A stretch of DNA of 64,000 nt, from positions 620,001 to 684,000 of the forward strand of contig JAUPSS010000011.1 in NCBI GenBank assembly GCA_040285825.1, in the 5' to 3' direction. The stretch's first letter is position 1. Each line of letters opens with the position of its first letter. Both the position numbers and the translations under genes were made by a program. Shown piece after piece: positions 40,693 through 51,900 of the stretch. The stretch comes from Eukaryota sp. TZLM1-RC. Its lineage: Eukaryota; Metamonada: BaSk clade. The notes beneath the pieces are model-generated. The model did not search any database, was not told the DNA's origin, and saw only the letters and a list, made by a program, of their open reading frames with translations.

Positions 40693-42666
40693 ATGAGGAC
40701 AGCAGGGAAAGTGGCAGCGTCCCTTCTTACCGGGACTGTGGTTTTAGCTGGAGGAGTTGCTCTCTACCGTAAATTCGTTTCATCTAGCATTGATGTTTCA
40801 GATGATCTCTGTTTTCAATCTCTTCATAATGATCTCCCATGTTTACTCGATCTTCTAAATCATCGATCTTTAAGAAAACGCATAGTAGCAACAAAATTTC
40901 TGTCCAAGCTTTCCAACACAGAGTACATGACGAAGTTAATATCAAGTCCCACCTTCGTAGGTTACATTCCTACTTTGTTGTCTGATTCATCAACATGCAG
41001 TGACTTCTTCAACTTCACCACAAGGGTTCTCTCAACCACCGCGCCCCCTGAACCTTTTCTGTCGTCTATAATTTCCAACTTTCATCATTTTCTCCTCCGT
41101 TCTCGTTCAATAGACAAGGCGTCCCTGCTTCTCTTAGACCTAACACGTTCTTCTGAAGGCATATGTCGTAGTGTGATGAGTAATTCATGCCTGATTGACG
41201 TCATTTATCTCTGCATTCTTGACCCTGAGCCATCTGACACTTGTAAACATAATTTGGTTTACATTCTTGTTTTGTTGAGTAATGTGAAAGATTTTAGTAA
41301 ACTTTTATGTAATAAGGACATTTTATTTTTCTTGACTACCACAGAGTCAAGTTTTCACTTACCGACATGTTCTCTTTTAGCAAATCTTAGTAGATGTCAA
41401 GAAAATCATCAAGTTTTGATTAATTTTCTCGGATTCATTTCTCGGTTGATTAATTCTTCACTTGAAGAAAATCGTTTTGGTGAAAGCTTTTCAGAATGTT
41501 TACGAAGTTTAGCCAGTCTTTCTGTTTCTGATCAAGTCGTAGAGTTTCTTAAACAAAGTGATCTGATAAAGACTTTGATTAATGTCTCTACATCAATTTC
41601 TCCTAATCATTCGTATGATCTTTTATGGTGTTTTTGGATCTTTGCTAATTTTTGCAGAACATTAGAATTGAGTCAACTCTTAATTAAACTAAACATTATT
41701 AATTTTTCGTTAAACATACTGGGCGGGATTGATGAGCTCAAGAGAAGTACTTTTTCTATTAACAAGTTGAATCCATTTTTGAAGTTACAGATAGGTAGAT
41801 CATTTGGTAATATTGTTGAAGTTTTTGGCGACAAGCTCTCAAAAGATAATTTTTCTCAATCACTGTTGATCGTCCGAAGTCTTTTGACGTCAACAACTGA
41901 CAGGGTTAGAAACCAAGCATTCATTATTGTCGAACATTTACTTTCCATAAATTGCTATAAGGAAAGAGTCAGAGAGTTTCTTTCAATCAATTCTCCATTG
42001 TTGATCTTTATTGATCGAACCACTGCTTCTAGTGCTATCAAGTCTCGAATTCAGCATCTTGGTGTCAATTCTACTGGTAACGATTCTTTTGAAATTCCCT
42101 TTCCCTTAAAAACTGGCTACACTTGGCATTGTATCTTTAATGAACCTTTACCAATATATTTACCCATTCCAATGAATTATTACTATGCTATTGATCAAGA
42201 TAGTTCATCAAATACTATTTATCTTTCCAAAAGTCCCATATCTAATACAAGATTTATTGAATGTGGCATTTCTATTTCATTTTTAATGGGGGTTTCTTCA
42301 TTTGAAACAACACCTTCAGAACTAGGATTTCAATTTGTTTCCCGCTTTGTTGCTGGGGTTGAAGGTCGTTCTGATGTAGAATTGAGCAATGAAGTCACTA
42401 GCTCAAAATTTAGATGTTTTCAAACTTTTTCTGCGGTGATTACTGATCTTGAATCAAAGTACACAACAGAAGTAACTCAATCTCAAATAGATACGCCTAT
42501 TGACAAAATTGAAGGTAAAAGGTTCATAAAGAATTTTGTAGTTTGTTTAGACAAAACTGATTTCTTGATTGTCTTCAATACACAAAGCTCACAAGACAAT
42601 TGGAGTGAAGTTTTGCAAATAGAGCAGTTCATTTTGAATAGAATTCTTTTAGATGGTTTTGTTTGA
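40693..42666 (+). CDS. Membrane-anchored armadillo-like protein (657 aa)
   Basis: Starts with a likely signal anchor (VAASLLTGTVVLAGGVALY, residues about 7-26), then about 420 residues of armadillo-type helical repeats (for example LLDLTRSSEGICRSVM and LLANLSRCQENHQVLI). From about 460 it changes to a beta-rich C-terminal domain beginning FEIPFPLKTGYTWHC and containing IEGKRFIKNFVVCLDKTDF. The C-terminal part has the look of a PsbP/Mog1-like fold, but this is a weak impression. The short N-terminal anchor could target it to the ER or mitochondrial outer membrane. TGA stop, 91 bp tail to tail with the next gene. Confidence 0.65.
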   Translation: MRTAGKVAASLLTGTVVLAGGVALYRKFVSSSIDVSDDLCFQSLHNDLPCLLDLLNHRSLRKRIVATKFLSKLSNTEYMTKLISSPTFVGYIPTLLSDSSTCSDFFNFTTRVLSTTAPPEPFLSSIISNFHHFLLRSRSIDKASLLLLDLTRSSEGICRSVMSNSCLIDVIYLCILDPEPSDTCKHNLVYILVLLSNVKDFSKLLCNKDILFFLTTTESSFHLPTCSLLANLSRCQENHQVLINFLGFISRLINSSLEENRFGESFSECLRSLASLSVSDQVVEFLKQSDLIKTLINVSTSISPNHSYDLLWCFWIFANFCRTLELSQLLIKLNIINFSLNILGGIDELKRSTFSINKLNPFLKLQIGRSFGNIVEVFGDKLSKDNFSQSLLIVRSLLTSTTDRVRNQAFIIVEHLLSINCYKERVREFLSINSPLLIFIDRTTASSAIKSRIQHLGVNSTGNDSFEIPFPLKTGYTWHCIFNEPLPIYLPIPMNYYYAIDQDSSSNTIYLSKSPISNTRFIECGISISFLMGVSSFETTPSELGFQFVSRFVAGVEGRSDVELSNEVTSSKFRCFQTFSAVITDLESKYTTEVTQSQIDTPIDKIEGKRFIKNFVVCLDKTDFLIVFNTQSSQDNWSEVLQIEQFILNRILLDGFV

Positions 42667-42757
42667 GTCTTTGTAAATATTTTTCCCAATTTTTTGATCT
42701 TTCAATTATAAAATAATCAATTGATTTAAATTTATGGATTAATTACTTGAAAACTTA

Positions 42758-43444
42758 TCAATCACCTTTTGAATCAATCAAATGCCAGCAGAGACGAACT
42801 CTTTTTAGATCTTGAACTGTATATTTGTGGTTGAAATACAATAATAAAAAAACAAACAAGTGTTCAAATATTGGAAAAACAAAAGCTCGGTATTTTGAGA
42901 AAATAAATCTTTCCCCAACAAGAAAAAACCCGGCAAAAGGAAGAATTGTTGCGTACAAAAGCCAATTAGTAACCAGCCTTCCCCAACCACAGAGACTATC
43001 TTTACAATGTCGAATTCTTAAACTTGTCAGAAAGCAGCATGTTGAACTACAAACAAAGAACATAGCAGTAGTGATCAAATGAAGAGTGGTATTGTGTTCG
43101 ATAGCAGCAAGAGCTCCCAGTGTAAAACCTAAAAACAAAGTCAAGAAAAAGTCTAGGGTTGATATCGAGAGACCGAAGAGTTTTCGAAAGGAACGTTGAG
43201 GAATGATATAGCAAGTGAAGTGAATTAGTGTGGTGAAGAACCAAAAAATTCCAGAAATTGCTAAAAATAATGAAAAAATGAATCGTTCAATCAATCCACC
43301 ATGTCCAATTGCACTTAAAGTGGATAATAATGGCAAACCTCTTTGAAACAATCTTGTTAATAGATGTGGCATAATGCAAGCAATGACTGAAGTGTAGATG
43401 GCTATTATACAGACATAGTGTGCACTAATGTAATTATTTGACAT
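42758..43444 (-). CDS. Frag1/DRAM/Sfk1-like six-span membrane protein
   Basis: 228 aa with about six hydrophobic segments. The spacing, an SAIGHGGLIERFIF loop after the first span, an IEHNTTLHLITTAMFFV segment and a final FPIFEHLFVFLLLYF span resemble the Frag1/DRAM/Sfk1 family, which includes PGAP2 (GPI-anchor remodelling in the Golgi) and autophagy modulators. The order of His/Glu-containing loops supports the family but does not separate the subgroups. The frame is intact. No TATAGAC module precedes its ATG. Confidence 0.55.
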   Translation of the reverse strand: MSNNYISAHYVCIIAIYTSVIACIMPHLLTRLFQRGLPLLSTLSAIGHGGLIERFIFSLFLAISGIFWFFTTLIHFTCYIIPQRSFRKLFGLSISTLDFFLTLFLGFTLGALAAIEHNTTLHLITTAMFFVCSSTCCFLTSLRIRHCKDSLCGWGRLVTNWLLYATILPFAGFFLVGERFIFSKYRAFVFPIFEHLFVFLLLYFNHKYTVQDLKRVRLCWHLIDSKGD

Positions 43445-43810
43445 GACAAGAAGAACGAACGAGAGAAAGGACAGCTGAAATGATACTTTTTGTTGAAGGT
43501 TAGTAGATCAGTAGTAACAGCGATTTCAGTTGTCATGACTTGATTTAACCAAATCACTTCATATGGTTGAAAGGGTAGACAAACTTGGTAATTGAAACAG
43601 GTTAAAAAATAGAACATACACATGAACAGCCAGGTTCACCTACATCAATGTCAATTGAAAAGACTAATAGTGTCTTGGTAGTTGAACTAAACCAATAAGG
43701 AGGGACATGAAACCTGTAATGACATCTGTTGCTCTTTATTTTGTAAACATTTTAGTTTGAGATTAAAAAATAAAATAGCAATAACATTTATTCCTCCTTG
43801 ATTCTCCTCC

Positions 43811-46800
43811 ATGAACTCTTCGCTTCCAGATCTCTGTTCTCAGGTACGTTGTTTGTGCCATGAATTGTGGAAAACCTCGTCACCATCTAGAGCTGATTTT
43901 GATTACACTACAACTACTCCACTACGATTTAATTCTTTAGCCCAACTACAAACTCCCCCGTTCAGCAGAAGCCCTTCTAAAGCCACTCTGAGTCGTTACA
44001 ACTCTCGTTCATCTTTCAAATCTTCACAACCTCATGCCTACATCCCAGTCAACAGTGCCAGCGTTTCTTGTCCTCAACGTGATACACATCTCTCTATAGG
44101 TCTTAATGAAACCAACAGTTCTCCTATCATTTTATCTTCTGCATTGAATTCTTCTATTGTACCATCTTTACGTATTAAATCCAAACCCCCGTCGAACCCT
44201 CTACTGAGAAACAAAAGAAGATTTATCAAAAGCTCAATGAACGAAAATGACTGTTTGAATTTGTTTTCTTGCTTGGCTTCTGAATCCAGCTTTTCTATGA
44301 TTTCAAGGAACTTTTACCTAAGAGCAGGTTGCGAAGAAGTAAAGACTCCTAGAGAGGGAGAAGGTGGATCTAGTGATGAATTGTCTAGCGATTTCAGTAA
44401 CCTAAAACTTGATTACGATCATTTTTCTCTTTTTGATTTCGAGCTTTATTCAAACTTTAGCATTCCCAAACTATTATTTGATTTAGTGTTAGACCTCAAA
44501 CAATCACTTTATGATAATCAATCAAATTTTGATTGGTTCGATCTTTCTGTCATCAATTCCCTCACTGATATAGCAATTTCGCTTGTTTTGTTTTTTTTAT
44601 TGAAAAAATTAGACTATTCGTACTTGATGGATTTTGTTGATGCCCTTTCTTTTTTTACTCGGTTTGGGTCATTACGAGTAGCATTAACGGAAAGAATTGT
44701 TTTTAGTTTTCATCTATTCAATGAAAAAATTCAAATGTTTAGTTGTTTGGTGCTTTTATTGTTTTTTGAGTCGCCGTTTTCCGTCAATATTAAGATTTTA
44801 ACTTTGGGTAAAAATTTCAAGAGGTCTGCTTTGATTGATCTATTTATACTAATCTTATTCAGAAATGAAAATTTAAAAAATTCGGACTATTTGAATCTTG
44901 TTGGTGATTTTTTTGGCGGTTCTGAATTTCTTATAAAGTTTTCCACTGAAATTTTGTTAGAAAAACATTCATTTTTCAGCCAACTCAATTCAATTATGGA
45001 TCATTTTAGAACAGACTTCTGGACGTTGGTCAAACAAAGTTTTTGGTTTTTGATTGATGTATCCTATCATTCAGTCCAGAATTCTGAAGATCGACCTTCT
45101 CTCTGTGATCTTTTGACCTTTATTTTCAAAACTGACAGCATTACTTGCAAATCCAAGAAAATTGAACTTTTAGGATTGATGTCGATGAATTTTCTTCAGG
45201 TAACAACTCAGTCCCAGTTGCTTTTATACCAAATTTGTAAGGATTTTGCCAAAGATTTAACAAAAGACCCAATTTCAGATCAGGTTACCATTTCCTTCTT
45301 TATGCATTTGTCCCAGGCGGTGTTGCTGAATCGTCAGTTGTTTTCAGAGTTCTTGAGACTGTTAGCAAATTCCGGATTAATTTCTGTAATTTTGGTTTCC
45401 TTAATGAATCTAACTGCTACATCAATCAATCAATCTTCAGTTTCCTTCAATAAGAGTGAGAGTGATTCTTTCGACGAAGAGCACTCTTTTGCTGATTATT
45501 ACGATTATTGTTCTTCTTCAGATGGGATTCCATTCAGTCCGCCTGAAACTCCCCCAGATATAGTAAACAAGCTCAGACTTGGAAGTGATCCAGAAATCAA
45601 TCATTTTGATCTTAATGACGTTACTTCTGAGGTCATTATTGAACCTGTTCCTAAGCATGATTCCACATTAACGTGTTTTGCCCTTCTTTTAGTTTTTGCA
45701 ATAGATTTTGATTTCAATCTTTCAGTTTTTGATTTGGCATTTTGCTATCTATATAATCTTGAACAGAAGTTTCATTGTCAACTAAGACAGATTGTCAGCA
45801 GCTTATCTTTAGATTATTCGAAAAGAACTTTCTTGTTAAAGTTCATTTCACAAAAGCGAAACTTGTTCTTGACAAAGTCCTGGCTTAGCAGCGGTACTTT
45901 TGGTCGAGTTTCTGAGGTGATTGGTTACAATTTGTTTCAAAATAATGTAGTTGTGAAGGAAATTAGTTGGGATGCTAAAGGTTTAGATCTTTCAAGTTCT
46001 CTGAGTGAGATTTTTTTACAGTCGCTTGTCTATAAAAAGAGTAAAGTTCCAGTAACTTCCAGAATTTACAATTTTGGTTTTGATCAACATGGTATCTGGA
46101 TATTGATGGAAAAAGGAATATCTCTAGATTGTTTTAGAAAGAGTCTTGGGTTCTCCATCGATGACGTTACATCTCAATCTTTTTTGACTTTCACTTTTGA
46201 CTTTTTCAGAAAACTGGCAGTTGTTCTGAAGACTTTGGATAGTTTAAGCATTGCACATTGCGATGTCAAACTTTCCAACATTCTGGTACTTCCTAATTCT
46301 CAATCATATGACGTTATTTTGATTGATTTTGGGGAGGCTAGGTTAGAGACTCACAGTCCCTCATTAGATAGAACTTTACCCACTGATAGAGAACGTGGAA
46401 CACAGTACATAAAGGGACCAGAAGTCATGAGAAGTCAAGGTGTTCAACGACAGTCAATCACGTTTTCTACCGACGTTTGGGCTTTTGGCATTGCTTTAAT
46501 TGAATTTGTCACAGGCAGACCCCCTGAAATTGATCATTCTCAAGACATTGGTAAAAATCGAGTGAAATTCAATGAATTTTTTCCATCAGGTACTCCCAAC
46601 CAAATTATTAGTCTTGCTGATTTTGTTTTGCATTCAAATCCACATCACCGACCTCATCCAAATCAAATTGTTGAATTTATTGATAACTTAAACATCCCAC
46701 CTGTTGAATTTAATCCGTGCGTTCTAAACCAAAAAGATTTAGTTCTAGATTCAACGGAGAAAAATGGTTTAAGGCTTGATTGTTGTTCCTTCTGTAAGTG

Positions 46801-47221
46801 TCAAGTAATCAATGTTTGCAAACAAAAGTTGACTGTGACAGTTTCCTCACTTGGTACTTTGCATTTGGTGCAAAATTCTTCTATTTTGTTCTATACTGCA
46901 GATGTTGATGACGTTTGTTGTAATACTTTTCCGTCAATGTTTAAACTTAATTCGATTGAAGATTTTTCCACCGTTGATATGGATAAGGTTAGTGCTGACC
47001 TTGAATTATTGGACAGTTTTTTGTTAGGCAATCCTTCGTCTTCATTTTGCTTTTTATCACCTGAAGGGACGGGTTTTTCTGTTTTCTTCTCTATTTACTG
47101 TCTTCTAAAGCTTGGCTATTGTGACAACATTGGGGATATGCTTGAAGAAATGTCCCGCCATAAACCTTGCCTAACGTTGTATCAAATTCCAAATACTCTT
47201 TTAAGCATTTTGGTTAATTAA
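43811..47221 (+). CDS. Large protein kinase with long helical N-terminal region (1136 aa)
   Basis: Residues 1-140 are Ser/Thr/Pro-rich and disordered. About 150-650 is helical and hydrophobic without a named domain. The kinase domain spans about 690-960: a glycine loop SSGTFGRV, Lys716 in VVKEIS, the catalytic loop HCDVKLSNIL (Asp818), and DFGEA (Asp839), with WAFGIALIEF further on. All key residues are present, so an active Ser/Thr kinase is likely. The C-terminal 170 residues contain CSFCKCQVINVC and a Cys-rich, hydrophobic region. The subfamily is not clear. A 755-bp internal piece is duplicated at 9254-10008. GCTCTTT occurs 80 bp before the ATG. Confidence 0.85.
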   Translation: MNSSLPDLCSQVRCLCHELWKTSSPSRADFDYTTTTPLRFNSLAQLQTPPFSRSPSKATLSRYNSRSSFKSSQPHAYIPVNSASVSCPQRDTHLSIGLNETNSSPIILSSALNSSIVPSLRIKSKPPSNPLLRNKRRFIKSSMNENDCLNLFSCLASESSFSMISRNFYLRAGCEEVKTPREGEGGSSDELSSDFSNLKLDYDHFSLFDFELYSNFSIPKLLFDLVLDLKQSLYDNQSNFDWFDLSVINSLTDIAISLVLFFLLKKLDYSYLMDFVDALSFFTRFGSLRVALTERIVFSFHLFNEKIQMFSCLVLLLFFESPFSVNIKILTLGKNFKRSALIDLFILILFRNENLKNSDYLNLVGDFFGGSEFLIKFSTEILLEKHSFFSQLNSIMDHFRTDFWTLVKQSFWFLIDVSYHSVQNSEDRPSLCDLLTFIFKTDSITCKSKKIELLGLMSMNFLQVTTQSQLLLYQICKDFAKDLTKDPISDQVTISFFMHLSQAVLLNRQLFSEFLRLLANSGLISVILVSLMNLTATSINQSSVSFNKSESDSFDEEHSFADYYDYCSSSDGIPFSPPETPPDIVNKLRLGSDPEINHFDLNDVTSEVIIEPVPKHDSTLTCFALLLVFAIDFDFNLSVFDLAFCYLYNLEQKFHCQLRQIVSSLSLDYSKRTFLLKFISQKRNLFLTKSWLSSGTFGRVSEVIGYNLFQNNVVVKEISWDAKGLDLSSSLSEIFLQSLVYKKSKVPVTSRIYNFGFDQHGIWILMEKGISLDCFRKSLGFSIDDVTSQSFLTFTFDFFRKLAVVLKTLDSLSIAHCDVKLSNILVLPNSQSYDVILIDFGEARLETHSPSLDRTLPTDRERGTQYIKGPEVMRSQGVQRQSITFSTDVWAFGIALIEFVTGRPPEIDHSQDIGKNRVKFNEFFPSGTPNQIISLADFVLHSNPHHRPHPNQIVEFIDNLNIPPVEFNPCVLNQKDLVLDSTEKNGLRLDCCSFCKCQVINVCKQKLTVTVSSLGTLHLVQNSSILFYTADVDDVCCNTFPSMFKLNSIEDFSTVDMDKVSADLELLDSFLLGNPSSSFCFLSPEGTGFSVFFSIYCLLKLGYCDNIGDMLEEMSRHKPCLTLYQIPNTLLSILVN

Positions 47222-47499
47222 ATGTTGTTGTTTTATCAGTTGAGGTTTTCTGTGTCGTAGTCTGATATACAGAGGTTGATTTTGATTGTTCTGATTTTGT
47301 CTTATTTAATTGTATGGTGGTTCAAATTTAAAAGTTGACTTTGTAATATATTAATATTTCCAACACCAGTACTGTTTTATTTAATCCTCAGAAAATCAAA
47401 TTATATATCAGTTAATTCTGTTTTTGAACATCTACGGAGATTTGGTTATTAAATTCCATCAATTTCTTTTTGTGATATAAACCAACTATGACTAGCTTT
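47222..47499. other. 3' flank of the kinase gene
   Basis: AT-rich with no gene recognised. It separates the kinase stop codon from a Fanzor remnant on the opposite strand. Confidence 0.4.
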
Positions 47500-47833
47500 T
47501 AGTCACCACACAGCCAGTAATCAAATACATCCAACATATTCAGACAACCCATTTCGTTACTATTCCAATACTTTGCATTCATTACATCTCTATATTGGGA
47601 CCGTTTGCGTCTTGATTTAAATTATTTATACAAACGGTTTTACATACAACAAAAACAAAAAACCCATAAGGCGCTTCCAGTGGTGATTTTCAGCACACTT
47701 TGGGTTTTTCTTTGCTCTTATCTTTGTTCCATATGCCTTTTCAATGAAGGCTCTTTGTGTTGGGATAGGTATGAGATTACTGAGTTTTTTACAACTCAAA
47801 TCACTATTGCCCAACACAACTTTGTCTTTACCA
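47500..47833 (-). pseudogene. Fanzor copy G, C-terminal fragment
   Basis: Minus strand: KDKVVLGNSDLSCKKL and LIPIPTQRAFIEKAY at the RuvC-II position, then, after stops and a frameshift, RCNECKV and WNSNEMGCLNMLDVF. The last is a degenerate RuvC-III motif following a zinc CxxC. Its Asp is Asn (codon 47556-47558), as in copy E. It ends at a TAA. No host gene follows on this strand; the kinase gene is tail to tail with it. Confidence 0.6.
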
Positions 47834-48959
47834 CCTTATTTTGTCATGGAATTCTTGACAAGTCTTGCTTAATCTACAGAGTAAAGAACAATTTGAGTAA
47901 GGTTTTATTATGTTAGTGAAATTATTTTTTTGGAAAAATGGACATTGTATTGACATTGGTTTGCTAACTTAATTAATCCTGTTACTTTACATCAGGTTTC
48001 CTGTTTCAGGATTAAGGATATGGAGTGTATGATTTTAGTGTATGATGTCATGCCACATTTACACTTATGGTCATGTCATTGCTTGGAGATTAATTACATC
48101 ATTTGTCAATCTTTTGCAACATTTACATCAATCTATACAAGATTAATTGCCATTGAAAAAATCAAAACTGAGTGCGCATTTTACAATTCAAGCTTCCAAG
48201 TTCTTAAATAGTACCACTTGTCTTTCATGACATTTGGTGTGTATTCAAACAATGTTGGATGAGGTCTTACAATGATAAACAAATATTGTTTTTTTAATCA
48301 ACATAAATTCAATGTATATCCAAGAAACAATTTTAAAGCTAAAACTATGGGGCTCTTTTTTCCATTTGAAAAACTCCATTTATGAGGAAAAACTCGACAC
48401 TTGACAACAAACCTTTAAATTGTAATTTACATATAAGTTGCTTCACACACCTTTGTATGATATTGTTTCTTCACACTTCTTGTGAAAACGTGCCTATGCA
48501 TATTTGATACAATGCAGGTTTTATACATGAGTGAATGATTCATGTCTTCTGCTGTAATAGCAATCCTGAAGACAATGGTGTAAGCAGTAAAGATGATGTA
48601 TGTATTGAAAAGAATAATATACAGGAAAAGTGTATTACGAAAGAATCTACATCAAGAAAAGCGTACAGCGGTGTAGACATCAAGCCAATCAATGAACAAT
48701 TGACATCAAAAGATTGATTGAGTCAAACGAAACCCTTGAGAGACCCTATAGGTACAAAGGTTTGCGGTATACAAATGTAGAATGCGCTAGGCAAGTCTGC
48801 TGTGGAAGAAATCGTATTGTCTACTTTTGTACCTCCAATAATCATGACACTAAGGATATGTAGTGTTTGATGTTACTTACTCATCTTAAAGTTGAGTAAC
48901 CAAAGAAGAAAGACCACAGAATGTCGCTCAGGCTGGAAAACAAGATTTTTGGTGTGGTT
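47834..48959. other. Transition from genic DNA to the rDNA spacer array
   Basis: The only protein-like traces are at 48535-48717 (+), FCCNSNPEDNGVSSKDD onward, and nearby at about 48757-48860, LRYTNVECARQVCCGRNR, both Cys-containing and unrecognised. The rest is AT-rich. The first spacer repeat begins near 48960. Confidence 0.35.
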
Positions 48960-51900
48960 CCAATGTATTAGATGTGATCAACTTGTGATTAAACTTTGTG
49001 TGAAATTGTGTGTGAGTAATGTTGGCTATGTGTTACAAACAGATCAGTACAAACTCATGATTACATTTTCAATTGATTTTGTATATATTTGAATTAATTG
49101 AGTTTATTCATTTTTAAACATTAAATTGTAAAAATAGTAAAAAATCAAAAAGTATACAATTGAATGTTGCAAACTAATAAAACCATTGCTGTAAGTGTAA
49201 GAGTATCGTTTTTGATACGATTTACTGAGGCTCATATGAAGTTCCTAGTTTCGTATATTGACCAATGGTTGTTTATTACAATCATTGGTCACATCTTTAA
49301 AGTCCATTTTGGGACAATTAATATAACAATTGTGGTGTTAAAGTCCGTGCTATGATCATTTGAGTAGTCATTGGTGTGATTGGTTGAATGGTCATTGGTG
49401 TGATTAGGTGAGTTGCATGTAGTCCTTATGTACTAGATGTGATCAACTTGTGATCAAACTTTGTGTGAAATTGTGTGTGAATAATGTTGGCTATGTGTTC
49501 AGTACAAACTCATGATTACATTTTCAATTGATTTTGTATATATTTGAATTAATTGAGTTTATTAATTTTTAAACATTAAATTGTAAAAATAGTAAAAAAA
49601 TCAAAAAGTATACAATTGAATGTTGCAAACTAATAAAACCATTGCTGTAAGTGTAAGAGTATCGTTTTTGATACGATTTACTGAGGCTCATATGAAGTTC
49701 CTAGTTTCGTATATTGACCAATGGTTGTTTATTACAATCATTGGTCAAATCTTTAAAGTCCATTTTGGAACAATTAATATAACAATTGTGGTGTTAAAGT
49801 CCGTGCTATGGTCATTTGAGTAGTCATTGGTATGATTGGTTGAATGGTCATTGGTATGATTTGGTGAGTTGCATGTAGTCCTTATGTACTAGATGTGATC
49901 AACTTGTGATCAAACTTTGTGTGAAATTGTGTGTGAGTAATGTTGGCTATGTGTTACTTGATCAGTACAAACTCATGATTACATTTTCAATTGATTTTGT
50001 ACATATTTGAATTAATTGAGTTTATTAATTTTTAAACATTAAATTGTAAAAATAGTAAAAAATCAAAAAGTATACAATTGAATGTTGCAAACTAATAAAA
50101 CCATTGCTTTAAGTGTAAGAGTATCGTTTTTGATACGATTTACTGAGGCTCATATGAAGTTCCTAGTTTCGTATATTGACCAATGGTTGTTTATTACAAT
50201 CATTGGTCAAATCTTTAACGTCCATTTTGGGACAATTAATATAACAATTGTGGTGTTAAAGTCCGTGCTATGGTCATTTGAGTAGTCAATGGTATGATGG
50301 GTTGAATGGTCATTGGTATGATTTGGTGAGTTGCATGTAGTCCTTATGTACTAGATGTGATCAACTTGTGATCAAACTTTGTGTGAAATTGTGTGTGAGT
50401 AATGTTGGCTATGTGTTGATCAGTACAAACTCATGATTACATTTTCAATTGATTTTGTATATATTTGAATTAATGGAGTTTATTAATTTGTAAACATTAA
50501 ATTGTAAAAATAGTAAAAAATCAAAAAGTATACAATTGAATGTTGCAAACTAATAAAACCATTGCTGTAAGTGTAAGAGTATCGTTTTTGATACGATTTA
50601 CTGAGGCTCATATGAAGTTCCTAGTTTCGTATATTGACCAATGGTTGTTTATTACAATCATTGGTCAAATCTTTAAAGTCCATTTTGGGACAATTAATAT
50701 AACAATTGTGGTGTTAAAGTGCTTGCTATGGTCATTTGAGTAGTCATTGGTTTGATTGGTTGAATGGTCATTGGTGTGATTTGGTGAGTTGCATGTAGTC
50801 TTTATGTACTAGATGTGATCAACTTGTGATCAAACTTTGTGTGAAATTGTGTGTGAGTAATGTTGGCTATGTGTTACTTGATCAGTACAAACTCATGATT
50901 ACATTTTCAAATGATTTTGTATATATTTGAATTAATTGAGTGTATTAATTTTTAAACATTAAATTGTAAAAAAAGTAAAAAATCAAAAAGTATACAATTG
51001 AATGTTGTAAACTAATAAAACAATTGCTGTAAGTGTAAGAGTATCGTTTTTGATACGATTTACTGAGGCTCATATGAAGTTCCTAGTTTCGTATATTGAC
51101 CAATGGTTGTTTATTACAATCATTGGTCAAATCTTTAAAGTCCATTTTGGGACAATTAATATAACAATTGTGGTGTTAAAGTCCATGCTATGGTCATTTG
51201 AGTAGTCATTGGTATGATTGGTTGAATGGTCATTGGTATGATTTGGTGAGTTGCATGTAGTCCTTATGTACTAGATGTGATCAACTTGTGATCAAACTTT
51301 GTGTGAAATTGTGTGTGAGTAATGTTGGCTATGTGTTACTTGATCAGTACAAACTCATGATTACATTTTCAATTGATTTTGTATATATTTGAATAAATTG
51401 AGTGTATTAATTTTTAAACATTAAATTGTAAAAAAAGTAAAAAATCAAAAAGTATACAATTGAATGTTGTAAACTAATAAAACAATTGCTGTAAGTGTAA
51501 GAGTATCGTTTTTGATACGATTTACTGAGGCTCATATGAAGTTCCTAGTTTCGTATATTGACCAATGGTTGTTTATTACAATCATTGGTCAAATCTTTAA
51601 AGTCCATTTTGGAACAATTAATATAACAATTGTGGTGTTAAAGTCCTTGCTATGGTCATTTGAGTAGTCATTGGTTTGATTGGTTGAATGGTCATTGGTG
51701 TGATTTGGTGAGTTGCATGATGTAGTCCTTATGTACTAGATGTGATCAACTTGTGATCAAACTTTGTGTGAAATTGTGTGTGAGTAATGTTGGCTATGTG
51801 TTACTTGATCAGTACAAACTCATGATTACATTTTCAAATGATTTTGTATATATTTGAATTAATTGAGTGTATTAATTTTTAAACATTAAATTGTAAAAAA

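Noticed and set aside
49164-50743. Repeated 63-67 aa open frames in the first four spacer units
   Set aside because: They exist only because these units have CAA where later units have TAA; they sit in an rDNA spacer, have no promoter or conservation as protein, and are lost in most units.
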